From positions 1 through 15,684 of the forward strand of contig JALKBU010001153.1 of NCBI GenBank assembly GCA_023091735.1: a DNA stretch of 15,684 bases, written 5' to 3'. Positions 7,701 through 14,398 of this stretch are shown here, piece after piece (positions within the stretch are counted from its first letter, which is position 1; each line of letters begins with the position of its first letter). Origin of the DNA: Trichomonas tenax. Its lineage: Eukaryota > Parabasalia > Trichomonadida > Trichomonadidae. The notes under the pieces were generated by a model. It was given only the letters and a program-made list of their open reading frames with translations. It was not told the origin of the DNA and ran no database searches. The position numbers were made by a program, and so were the translations under genes.

Positions 7701-10700
7701 TTTCTTCTCTGCATCGGAAAGTTTCTTTTCGTCCTCAGAATCGAAGTTGATACTGACATCGCTCTCATCCTTCTTTTCCTCTTCTGGTTTGGTCTCAGTC
7801 TGCTCAACATTTTCTTGTGGAAGATCAATATCACGAGATTTAGTTTCGTTTTCTTCTGCCTCCATCTTCGAATCATCATCTAATTTTTCGTCCTTCTCTT
7901 CATTGTCAGACTTCTGCTTTTCCTCCTCATCAGACTTTTCAGCCTTGACTTCTTCGTCAGATTTTTCGTCTTCTTTGGATTCGTGCTTTTCTTCATCAGA
8001 CTTAATTTTTTCATCCTCAGACTTTCTCTCTTCTTTATCTGATTCATCGATTTTAACATCAGATTTTTCATCATCAAACTTCTTTTCCTCTTTCTCGTCA
8101 TCAGATTTCTTCTCTTCTTCTTTAATTTCTTCATCATGCTTCTCCTCTTCCTTAGATTCATCATCTGACTTTTCAACTTTTACTTCTTCATCTTCGGATT
8201 TTTCCTTGTTTTCATTGTCTGATTTTTGCTTTTCTTCATCAGATTTTTCTTTATCAGATTCGTGTTTTTCGTCGTCTGATTTCTTTTCTTCGACTTTCTC
8301 TGGAGTTGCTTTTTTATTTTCGTCTTCATTGAGGTTAAGATCTCTTGTTTCAACTTCTTGTTTATCAGAGTCGAAATCGATATCACTTTCAGGAGCTTTC
8401 TCAACAGGCTTTGGTGCTTCTTCCGTTTTTTCTTTCTCATTGTCAGATTCGAAATCAAGCAATGAATCCGATTTTTCATCTTCTTCTGGTTTCTTTTCTT
8501 CTTCTTTCTTCTCTCCTTCCTGCTTTTCTTCTGGTTTGTTTTCCTCCTTATCTGATTCAGATTCAATCTTAATATCATCAAAGTCAGAATCATCATTCTT
8601 CTCTTCTTCTTTAGCAGGCTCTGGCTGAGGCTCTTGATGCTCGTTGTTTTCATTTTCAAGATTGATATCTCTTGTCATGTTGGATTCAGGATTTGTGTTG
8701 ATATAATCAAGTGACTTATAATGTAAAATATAAACATCACTCTTTTCTTCAATATCAACACTTTCATCAGGACCAATGAACTTATTAATGCTCATGTGCT
8801 CTTTAGATATTCTCTTTATTTCTTCGAACTTCTTTCTCCTTTCCTCTTCTTCCTGTTTACGCTTCTCTTCCTCTTCTTGTCTGCGTTTCTGTTCTTCCTC
8901 TTCTTGCTTACGTTTTTCCTCTTCTTCTTGTTTACGCTTCTCTTCTTCGAGACGCTGTTTTTCTTCTTCTTCCAAACGTAAACGCTCTGCTTCTTCCTCT
9001 TGTTTTCTCTTTTCTTCTTCTAATCTCTGTCTTTCTTCTTCCTCTTGTTTACGCTTTTCTTCTTCCTCTTGTTTGCGTTTCTCTTCTTCCTCTTGTTTGA
9101 GTTTATCGTTGTCTTCGTCACCAAATGAATCGAGAGCGAATGAGTCAACATCGGATTTCTGCTTTTCTTCTTCTTTAGGTTGTTCATTCTGTTTTTCAGC
9201 TTCTGATGTCTTTTCACTTTCAGACTCTGATGATTTCTTATCTGACTTCTTTTCGCTTTTTTTATCTGATTCGGATGAAAAGTTATCGAAATCACTTGAT
9301 TTGGACTTTTCTTCCTTAGTTTCTTCGAATTCATCAAATGTTGCTTCTCTTGATGCAAGTTTCTCGTATTTGGAAGGCGAAGTAAATGCTTCACACATGA
9401 ATGATGTTGATTCTGTCTTCTTCTTATCATTCTCATCGAGGGCGTTCTTTATGATGCTTGAAAGAGAATGAGTTTTGTCACCTTGTTCGTTCTCTTTCTT
9501 TTCCTGTTCTTCTTGGATCTTTCTTAATCTTGCCTCTTCTTCGGCTGCCTTTCTTCTCATCTCTGCGGCTTCTTCCTCTGCTGCCTTCCTTTGTCTTTCG
9601 AGTTCTTCCATTTCTTCTTTGTGACGCAATTCTTCTTCCTCTTTCCTCTTTCTTTCTTCTTCTGCCTTTCTCTCTTCTTCCTCTTTCTTACGCATCTTTT
9701 CTTCGTTTTCTTTCATCTTTGCTTCTCTGCGCTTCTGACGCTCTTCTTGTTCTTTCTGAAGACGTTCGAGTTCTGCTTTTTCTTTCTCTTGTCTTTCGTT
9801 TTCGAGTTTTTCTCTGAGAGCTTTTTCTTCCTCTTCTTTCTTCTTCCTTTCTTCTTCTCTTTCTTTCTCCTCTTGCTCCTGCTTCTGGCGTTCTTGTTCT
9901 TCTCTCATCTGCTGCAATCTCTCGATGCGTTTCCTGTTTTTGATCGCTTGTTCTCTTTCTGCGAAATCAGAAGAATCAGAAAGAAAGTCTTTGACTTCAG
10001 GAGGCTTATTTTCGATATTAAGCTGATCTGGTTGATCCCAAGACACTGTGATCTTATCTCCATTCAGCGTCGTATTGTTCATGTGGATGATTGCACTCTC
10101 AGCATCATCTTGTTTGTTGAATTTAAGAATTGCAACGCGATTCTTGACTTCAATGTCTTTGATGCTGTGGCGCTGGAAAGCAAGCATTAAGTCGCCTGTT
10201 ATGCAGTCCTGTGGGATTGGATAAGCATAAACAACAAAATGTGCAGAATGCTTAGGCTCTGATGGTGGTTTAATCGTGTCTGTAAGTTTATGAACTTCGC
10301 GAGGAGTGACGAGAAGATCTCTGTGACTTCGAACTTCTTGTTGCTGCTCTGCAACTTGTTGAATGAATTTTTGTGCGCGATGATGATAGTGTTTCTCTTT
10401 GACTTTGAGAATTGCTTGATATTTCTGTGTTTTCTCATCTGGTGGTGCTTCTAAGAAGAGAATTGTATCTCCTTCTTTTGCGTTTTTCACTGATTTGAGA
10501 TCTTTCTTCAAGCGGTTGTATTTTGCGTACTTCTGCTCGAGCTGGAACCTTTTATCCTGTATTTGCACCTTTTGCTCGCTTGTTTTCAAGTATAATTCAC
10601 CAGTCCTGAAATCTTCAACTTCTCGCTGTGCTTTTTCTAATTCATCAGTAACTTTATTGTAATCATCGAGAATTTCGTTGTAAACTTTCTTTGATTGCAA

Positions 10701-11195
10701 TATTTCGACTTTTAATTCAGCAAGTGAAGTGCTGGAGAAGATTTGTTGAAATGCATTAAGTTTTTCTTGAAGATCTTCGCTCTCTCGCTTCTTGTTAAGT
10801 ATCACCATTGTTTTATCGCGTTGTTCCATTGTTTGCATTGTTTTATCTTGTTCTCTGAACTTCATTTCCTGATTTCTAGCGTCCTCTTCCTGTTTTTCGA
10901 GGAGTTCCCGCTGTAACGAGTCGTGTTTTGCCTCTAATTCGCGAACCGAGATTTTCAATGTATTGATTTCTTCGAGTAATTTCTGCTTCTGGTTTTCGAG
11001 CATTTCCTGATCTTCAGCATCGGACCCCAAAACAAGCCTCGTGTCGCGACTTCTATAAACAATATCTTGTGGAGGCCTCTGTGGCTGTATTTTAATGAAA
11101 CGAATAGGATTTTTCCCGGGATTCATTTGTGCTGATTGTTTAGATGAACTCAATTTCGCTGAAGGTAAATTCCTTCTCAATGTTGAATCACTCAT
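4716..11195 (-). CDS. Giant coiled-coil, RRM-like and acidic repeat protein (2159 aa)
   Basis: This is a single open frame from ATG at 11195 to TAA at 4716-4718. The order of parts is as follows. Residues 1-60 are basic and Pro/Ser-containing. Residues about 60-300 are heptad-rich coiled coil. Residues 318-389 form an RRM-like fold. Residues 412-580 and 697-798 are ER/K-rich segments, probably long single helices. From about 830 to 2110 the protein is very acidic E/D/K/S sequence, then a short tail ends in EDSEGYF. Short ordered motifs recur in the acidic part: [ST]RD[ILV]xL about ten times, DF[ED][ST]D about eight times, and KKLSD three times. There is no signal peptide or membrane segment. 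The make-up suggests a scaffold that is elongated and highly charged (cytoskeletal, nuclear or RNP-associated), but no known family is recognised and no catalytic activity is expected. Repeat regions are recent in part (exact 218-bp copies), so length may vary between strains. Poly-purine coding-strand bias makes the opposite strand look spuriously open. Confidence 0.9.
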   Translation of the reverse strand: MSDSTLRRNLPSAKLSSSKQSAQMNPGKNPIRFIKIQPQRPPQDIVYRSRDTRLVLGSDAEDQEMLENQKQKLLEEINTLKISVRELEAKHDSLQRELLEKQEEDARNQEMKFREQDKTMQTMEQRDKTMVILNKKRESEDLQEKLNAFQQIFSSTSLAELKVEILQSKKVYNEILDDYNKVTDELEKAQREVEDFRTGELYLKTSEQKVQIQDKRFQLEQKYAKYNRLKKDLKSVKNAKEGDTILFLEAPPDEKTQKYQAILKVKEKHYHHRAQKFIQQVAEQQQEVRSHRDLLVTPREVHKLTDTIKPPSEPKHSAHFVVYAYPIPQDCITGDLMLAFQRHSIKDIEVKNRVAILKFNKQDDAESAIIHMNNTTLNGDKITVSWDQPDQLNIENKPPEVKDFLSDSSDFAEREQAIKNRKRIERLQQMREEQERQKQEQEEKEREEERKKKEEEEKALREKLENERQEKEKAELERLQKEQEERQKRREAKMKENEEKMRKKEEEERKAEEERKRKEEEELRHKEEMEELERQRKAAEEEAAEMRRKAAEEEARLRKIQEEQEKKENEQGDKTHSLSSIIKNALDENDKKKTESTSFMCEAFTSPSKYEKLASREATFDEFEETKEEKSKSSDFDNFSSESDKKSEKKSDKKSSESESEKTSEAEKQNEQPKEEEKQKSDVDSFALDSFGDEDNDKLKQEEEEKRKQEEEEKRKQEEEERQRLEEEKRKQEEEAERLRLEEEEKQRLEEEKRKQEEEEKRKQEEEEQKRRQEEEEKRKQEEEERRKKFEEIKRISKEHMSINKFIGPDESVDIEEKSDVYILHYKSLDYINTNPESNMTRDINLENENNEHQEPQPEPAKEEEKNDDSDFDDIKIESESDKEENKPEEKQEGEKKEEEKKPEEDEKSDSLLDFESDNEKEKTEEAPKPVEKAPESDIDFDSDKQEVETRDLNLNEDENKKATPEKVEEKKSDDEKHESDKEKSDEEKQKSDNENKEKSEDEEVKVEKSDDESKEEEKHDEEIKEEEKKSDDEKEEKKFDDEKSDVKIDESDKEERKSEDEKIKSDEEKHESKEDEKSDEEVKAEKSDEEEKQKSDNEEKDEKLDDDSKMEAEENETKSRDIDLPQENVEQTETKPEEEKKDESDVSINFDSEDEKKLSDAEKKEETEEKKDDNFETDKSEDKPNSDAQEEEKKPDEEEKKDESDVSLDFESDDAKNEKPKEKEAENAVPTRDLNIEEENKPDEKPKSDKEVKLDNSDDEKEDKKSEEEKEDKKFDEKKSDEEKEDKKSDDEKSDVELDFESDNEEKKPDIQELKPENKEEEKQDEKSDEEVKLDNSDNEEKKSEDEEEKKKSGDEKEEHKSDVEIEDKKSEDENREEKESKDEKSDEDIKDEKSDEDIKDEKSDEEQEVQNRDINLDETKPEEEKKEEKSDEEVKITESDKEDDLDVKSRDIKLSSEDEKQEEEKKEEKTDAEPKEAEEKKDESNVPIDFETDKEEEKKEEKPEEEKKDEKEPKQEVKPEEETSFEELKSDEDEKEASLNATAGSAFTPEATQDIDVKNDDIMKAKDEVSFDELKSDQEIRPEIAEYAAKKQKSAKAKHEFNGINDEGVKVEENNGAFILRFNSEVEPENNEKPTKTRELDEEDAKPPESDKEEKSDDEKKSDEEQKEGNKPKEDEKKSDESEKEKSDKEDSDVKIDESNNEDHKSDHEEKKDDDKEKSDEEKQKSDNEEKKDEKSEDEDIKVDESDDDEKKDEENEKPKSEEENKEQEDKKSDEEVKITESDKEDDLDVKSRDIKLSSEDEKQEEEKKEEKTDAEPKEAEEKKDESNVPIDFETDKEEEKKEDHKSDEKKDEEKSDDEDIKVESSDDESIDKAEDVKSNKSAEFNSDDEKKLSDEGDHKAEESKEEEKKDESDKAEEDKKEEKPEEEKKEEEKSDDEDIKVDSSDDEIAKDDDVKSSESGEFESDDDKKLSDGLNEKDDEKKEEENSPEVKSTEIDLGEENKEEEPKPEENVEEKKEENEEKTEEDKNDEANPTEEVKTRDVPDLNENEEKKEDEDQKEDKEVEEIKSRDVSDDEPEKADDENKVESDSESIDIEFDDSDDDNNEEEEKKENEEKQDVDATKAEASSEVMTGALKDQLMGTIRPGDEKDEDSEGYF
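5659..5876 (-). repeat. Exact 218-bp direct repeat, copy A
   Basis: I compared this base by base with 6688-6905 and found no difference. The offset is 1029 bp, which is 343 codons, so the reading frame is preserved. It encodes about 72 residues including EVKITESDKEDDLDVKSRD and ESNVPIDFETDKEEE. Confidence 0.95.
6318..6392 (-). repeat. YIL module copy 2 (residues 1602-1626)
   Basis: These 25 residues include NGINDEGVKVEENNGAFILR. They align with copy 1 with one gap, about 11 of 24 positions being identical. TREL follows shortly after, as TRDI does after copy 1. Confidence 0.65.
6468..6557 (-). repeat. AFT/FDE module copy 2 (residues 1547-1576)
   Basis: SAFTPEATQDIDVKNDD is followed by KDEVSFDEL. 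Compared with copy 1 the spacing between AFT and FDE is about 8 residues longer. A related SFEELKSDEDE lies just upstream in the protein, at about residue 1527. Confidence 0.5.
6688..6905 (-). repeat. Exact 218-bp direct repeat, copy B
   Basis: Identical to 5659-5876, including synonymous positions, while flanks on both sides differ at once. This means recent duplication or gene conversion within the gene. Confidence 0.95.
6979..7048 (-). repeat. 27-bp tandem repeat, 2.6 copies
   Basis: Units at 6979-7005 and 7006-7032 are identical, and a partial third unit runs to 7048. Each full unit encodes nine residues, a rotation of SDEDIKDEK. Confidence 0.9.
8712..8783 (-). repeat. YIL module copy 1 (residues 805-828)
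   Basis: These 24 residues include GPDESVDIEEKSDVYILHY. They stand out from the charged surroundings by their hydrophobic spacing and match copy 2 at 6318-6392: G-x-x-D-E, V-x-[IV]-E-E, [YF]-I-L-x-[YF]-x-S. A TRDINL motif follows about 20 residues later. Confidence 0.65.
8802..9107 (-). other. ER/K-rich helix 2 with ~8-residue period (residues ~697-798)
   Basis: The unit EEEEKRKQ recurs, with variants such as EEEERQRLEEEKRKQ and EEEEQKRRQ. It forms an octad-type charged helix, likely expanded by slippage of a CTTCCTCTTGTTTACG-like unit on the plus strand. It ends at KRISKEHMSINKF, where the first YIL-type module begins. Confidence 0.7.
9327..9392 (-). repeat. AFT/FDE module copy 1 (residues 602-623)
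   Basis: This encodes EAFTSPSKYEKLASREATFD followed by EF. It pairs with 6468-6557, where SAFTPEAT precedes VSFDEL. In both places the AFT/FDE module lies N-terminal to a YIL module. Confidence 0.5.
9456..9962 (-). other. ER/K-rich helix 1 (residues ~412-580)
   Basis: This is an almost uninterrupted run of Glu, Lys, Arg and Gln with scattered Leu/Met/Ala (for example EEERKRKEEEELRHKEEMEE). The i/i+4 opposite-charge pattern is typical of stable single alpha helices in caldesmon-, myosin- or MAP7-like proteins. It immediately follows the RRM-like fold. Confidence 0.7.
10029..10244 (-). other. RRM-like domain in the giant protein (residues 318-389)
   Basis: The order beta-alpha-beta-beta-alpha-beta can be followed. 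FVVYAYPIP is the RNP2-like first strand; DLMLAFQRHS is helix 1; IKDIEV is strand 2; KNRVAILKF is the RNP1-like third strand; DDAESAIIHMNNTTLNG is helix 2 and its turn; DKITVSWDQP is the last strand. The domain length is right. The aromatic residues that usually stack on RNA in RNP1 and RNP2 are mostly replaced by Val/Ile, so this may be a protein-binding or non-canonical RRM. Confidence 0.7.
10296..11018 (-). other. N-terminal coiled coil of the giant protein (residues ~60-300)
   Basis: The stretch from EDQEMLENQKQKLLEEINTL to about VAEQQQEVRSHRDLL has heptad-like Leu/Ile/Met/Val spacing with charged flanks. It is a better coiled-coil candidate than the later ER/K runs because hydrophobic positions are maintained. 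A non-helical break (ILFLEAPPDE) lies near residues 245-254. It probably drives dimerisation. Confidence 0.75.
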
Positions 11196-12419
11196 CTAAA
11201 AAATCAAAAATATAAAAATTAAAAAAAAAAAAACGAATTTATTGTTGACTGTTTTTATGCGAAATATGTTTTTGCGATGCTGTATTATAACTGAATTTCA
11301 TGGAATTTTTTGTTGATCAGTGTTTTTTCCTCAAAAAATCGTTGATTGAATGAAAAGGTGAAAAATCATTCATTGGGGATATATAGATTTTCTGTGTTCT
11401 GAGTCGTCTCACGCTATGAATGATCTCTGACAAGTTGATATTTTTATCGGAATTTGAAAAATCGTTTTTGGACTTGGTGACTTTAACATTGATTAAACCA
11501 TAAATATTCTATGCAAATGCCATAATCTCACTTGGAATCACCAAAAATAATTTTCATAAAAATTGATCAAAATTAATTTCTCCAATAAATTTGAGATTTA
11601 CATTATTTTTATAATCTAAATCCAAAAGTTCCTGAAAAGATTTTTTAAACAAAAATGATTTAGAAAACTATTTGAAAACTTTTGAATTTATAATATTTCA
11701 CTAAAAAATCACTCCTTAGCAGATTTAATATCACTGAAATATCTATACAATAGAATTTAATTACATTTAAGCCTTTAAAAATATATATCATCGTTTGAAA
11801 TAATGAGAGGGAATCAATATTTCTTTAATAAACATCATTTAAACAAAAACTGTTGAATGAAATCGTGATAATTATTCTTTGGCTACTATTATATGCAATA
11901 AATTAATTCTGGTTGTTGAAATATGTCAATTCGCCATGTAAAAACAGAAATTGACAGTTCATACATAGTCTGATTCGTAATGGTAATTTTGAGTTATAAA
12001 GCGCGAAACTTAAGGTATAGCACCAAATACTCATGACATAGCTACGCAATGAGTGTGGAGTCATAACCATCACTTTTATTATCTATCGGAAAACATAAAA
12101 TTCCTTAAAATGAATATGGCCTTTATTGTCAATTTTTACCATTCAAATTTGAACAATGAAGTCCATATTTATTATTTATCGTCTTTTTCGATCATTGCTA
12201 AGCATCAATCAATAATAAGTTATGCAACATATAGAGAATTGTTTTCTGTATACTTTTGTATAGCAAATATAGTGACTAAGCTTCTACCGACTGTGTTACA
12301 TTAAGTCGAACAAAAATTTTAATAAAAAACAAAGACATTCATCATGTAGATAGTAAAAACATCAAAATTTGATTGCCCGATTTGTCAAAAATAATTGTCA
12401 ATTTTTACTTCTATTAAAA
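11196..12419. other. AT-rich spacer between divergent genes
   Basis: This 1.2-kb stretch holds the promoters of the giant gene (leftward) and the VPS9 gene (rightward). It contains A/T runs, including A13 near 11222-11234. Neither start has a TCAYW motif within about 60 nt. The plus-strand frame at 12053-12304 begins only with GTG and has no protein-like features, so I do not call it. No RNA gene is seen. Confidence 0.6.
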
Positions 12420-13940
12420 ATGTCCCAAATGATTAGTAAAGTTCAAGCAAATGTTACAAAGGTCATTACGGCACAGTGGGAGAAGTTAGTTGGCACGTTT
12501 TCACAAACAGAAGTCGAATTTCTTCATGATCAGAATCAGAAAATTTTCTCTATCATCAATGTCGAACATTTGAGCAAGAACGGTTATAGGGTACAATCAA
12601 GGATAACATCTGCATTACAGAAAGTTGACAAAGGAGTCGATAAAATTTTGGAATCAATTGAAGAAGACCAAATGGAAATAGGACAAATCAAAGGCCGAAT
12701 AAGAGCTAAAATACATAATCCACACGAATTTCCTCACAAGTTTTCAGATACAGATTTGCTATTTAAATTTTGCATAAGAGCAACGAAAATCGACTATTTG
12801 AATATGAAAGCGGAATACCTAAACGAAATGGTGGGTCTTTTGGCACTTATTAAGCATTTTTGTAACGCTGTACAACAAAATAATTTTTTTATCAAAGTTA
12901 CCTTTAACAAAGATATCGTTAAATCGTATTTATCGAATTTCGATAACGAACCTCGTGCTATAGAAGCAAAAATATCGATCGAAAGAATGAAACAACATAT
13001 GAAGACGATCAAAAGATCAAAAAGTGTACCTGTCTCTACTGTTGAAAACGCCATGTTTCAAAGAGCTTTGGAGCTGTTTGATCTTGAACTTAATTACATG
13101 AAAGACACAGGAGTGGTCGAGAGTATTTTTCATACTTATCTCGAGACAAATCCTATCGAAGGAACAAAGAGAGCTATCATACAGACGACACGTGCAGCTT
13201 TAGCTGATCCAGACAATTCTGGAAAAATTATATTCAAACTTGTTGAATTATTTGCAAATAGTATTGAAAACAAAGCCAAACAGATCAAGCCAATTCTATT
13301 CTTACTACTTTCAAGAGTAATTTTTAGTGAAATTTATGAATCAGATTTATCAATGAAAATTAATCAACAAATTCGCGGAATTGGACGTCTTTCATTATTA
13401 AGAAAGTATCCACCAGATTATTTCTGTATCAAAACTTCTTTTCTTCCACCAAAAATGGTTAATCTCCCAATCGAGAATTTTCCAAAGTCAAACGAATACG
13501 AAACAGTTATATCAATACTCAGACTCATGCCTTATCAGTATTGTCCAATTGATTTCTGTTATTACGCTTACACAGCGATTTTGAGAATGGAAGAAATCGC
13601 TTCAACAATCTCTATATCAGAGCAAGTGAAAGCAACAGGAAAGATCTCTGCTATGAGTGAACACGCACTTTGCACAGATGATTTGATCGATATGTTGATG
13701 ATTTTGTTCCTTTATGCCGAACCGCCGGATATTGCAGGTATTATAAAGGTCTATGAGCCCTACGTTAATGGACTTGTTCTTCCTCAGCAGTTTTCTTTCG
13801 CTTTCTTGACATTCAAGACTGTATGCGAGAAGATTGATGATTTGGATGTTGTCGAGTTTGTTGAAGCCGCTGCTGAACGCGATGCTGCCTCTTACGCTGA
13901 AGATCCACTCGGAATTTATAACTTTAAGAAGGTGCTGTAA
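12420..13940 (+). CDS. VPS9-domain protein, probable Rab5-family guanine nucleotide exchange factor
   Basis: This encodes a 506-residue protein. I chose ATG 12420 (MSQMISKVQANV) over the TTG at 12369 because no ATG lies upstream in frame and the intervening codons look like leader DNA. The N-terminal half is helical and polar with no recognised domain. The C-terminal region, residues about 375-476, fits a VPS9 domain: CTDDLIDMLMILFLYAEPPD, then a helix, LPQQFSFAFLTFKTVCEKI, then DDLDVVEF. VPS9 proteins catalyse GDP release from Rab5/Vps21-type GTPases on endosomes. The conserved acidic pair (DD) and Pro-containing turn are present. The tyrosine usually found in the Y-x-x-T stretch appears replaced by Ser/Ala/Phe, so activity or specificity may differ. 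No membrane segment is seen, so it probably acts at the cytosolic face of endosomes. It ends convergently with the coiled-coil gene, 458 bp away. Confidence 0.75.
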   Translation: MSQMISKVQANVTKVITAQWEKLVGTFSQTEVEFLHDQNQKIFSIINVEHLSKNGYRVQSRITSALQKVDKGVDKILESIEEDQMEIGQIKGRIRAKIHNPHEFPHKFSDTDLLFKFCIRATKIDYLNMKAEYLNEMVGLLALIKHFCNAVQQNNFFIKVTFNKDIVKSYLSNFDNEPRAIEAKISIERMKQHMKTIKRSKSVPVSTVENAMFQRALELFDLELNYMKDTGVVESIFHTYLETNPIEGTKRAIIQTTRAALADPDNSGKIIFKLVELFANSIENKAKQIKPILFLLLSRVIFSEIYESDLSMKINQQIRGIGRLSLLRKYPPDYFCIKTSFLPPKMVNLPIENFPKSNEYETVISILRLMPYQYCPIDFCYYAYTAILRMEEIASTISISEQVKATGKISAMSEHALCTDDLIDMLMILFLYAEPPDIAGIIKVYEPYVNGLVLPQQFSFAFLTFKTVCEKIDDLDVVEFVEAAAERDAASYAEDPLGIYNFKKVL

Positions 13941-14398
13941 TTATTATTTATTTTATATATGTATGTGTATGTTTAAATTTTATCTATTTTCTTGTATTCT
14001 CTATTATTTGATTTTTACTTTTTTTAACTTTCAAATCATCTCAATAACTGTAATGGTATAATTCAATGATAATATAGAAATACATGCATCATATGGACGT
14101 TTATCTATATTAGTAAAAGAGCACTGAATAAAGTACATTCACTTCAAGAAATCATCAAACAAAACTTCAATTATTGCTAAAAATGAATTATATTTTTAGT
14201 TGTTTTGAATTACATGATTTATCTAAAGGAAAAAGATATTTTAAATAATATAGAAGCAATCATGTTGTGCATAAATATGCTATAAGGGATGTTGCATCTC
14301 ACCAAAATTTCATGCTACAAATCAGTTTTCAAATGCGTAGATTTTTTGAAAAAAGAATAAGTTGAGAAGAAAGACAAATATTTAAAACAACATCTAAA
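13941..14398. other. Intergenic spacer between convergent 3' ends
   Basis: This is AT-rich and holds the 3' ends of the VPS9 and coiled-coil genes. There is no clear poly(A) signal beyond generic AT-rich sequence, and I see no gene or structured repeat. Confidence 0.6.

Larger units (their letters stand above)
4896..8648 (-). repeat. Acidic E/D/K/S low-complexity domain with periodic RD and DFESD motifs
   Basis: Roughly residues 850-2100 consist largely of Glu, Asp, Lys and Ser. Degenerate units of the type EEKKSDEE are punctuated by hydrophobic motifs. RD-type motifs occur near 8340, 7830, 7495, 6950, 6840, 5810, 5065 and 4980, with one more just upstream at 8665 and variants (TREL, STEIDL) near 6272 and 5211. 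The SD/SE sites in acidic context are typical casein kinase 2 targets, so heavy phosphorylation is plausible but inferred. Confidence 0.75.

Noticed and set aside
4783..9817. Many long plus-strand Ser/Phe/Leu-rich reading frames opposite the giant gene, and Lys/Arg/Met-rich minus-strand frames within it
   Set aside because: They are mirror and frame-shifted images of GAA/GAG/AAG/GAT/TCA codons in the purine-rich coding strand. They have no domains, and the true frame has the RRM-like fold and coiled coils.
11181..11200. Possible 3' splice site before the giant gene ATG (TTTTTTAG then ATG)
   Set aside because: A T-run plus AG is common in AT-rich leaders; the trichomonad branch/3' consensus is absent.
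12053..12304. Plus-strand 83-codon frame upstream of the VPS9 gene
   Set aside because: It begins with GTG, its base composition matches spacer DNA, and no motif is visible.
12369..12419. N-terminal extension of the VPS9 protein from TTG
   Set aside because: There is no ATG upstream in frame; a TTG start is unlikely in this type of eukaryote.
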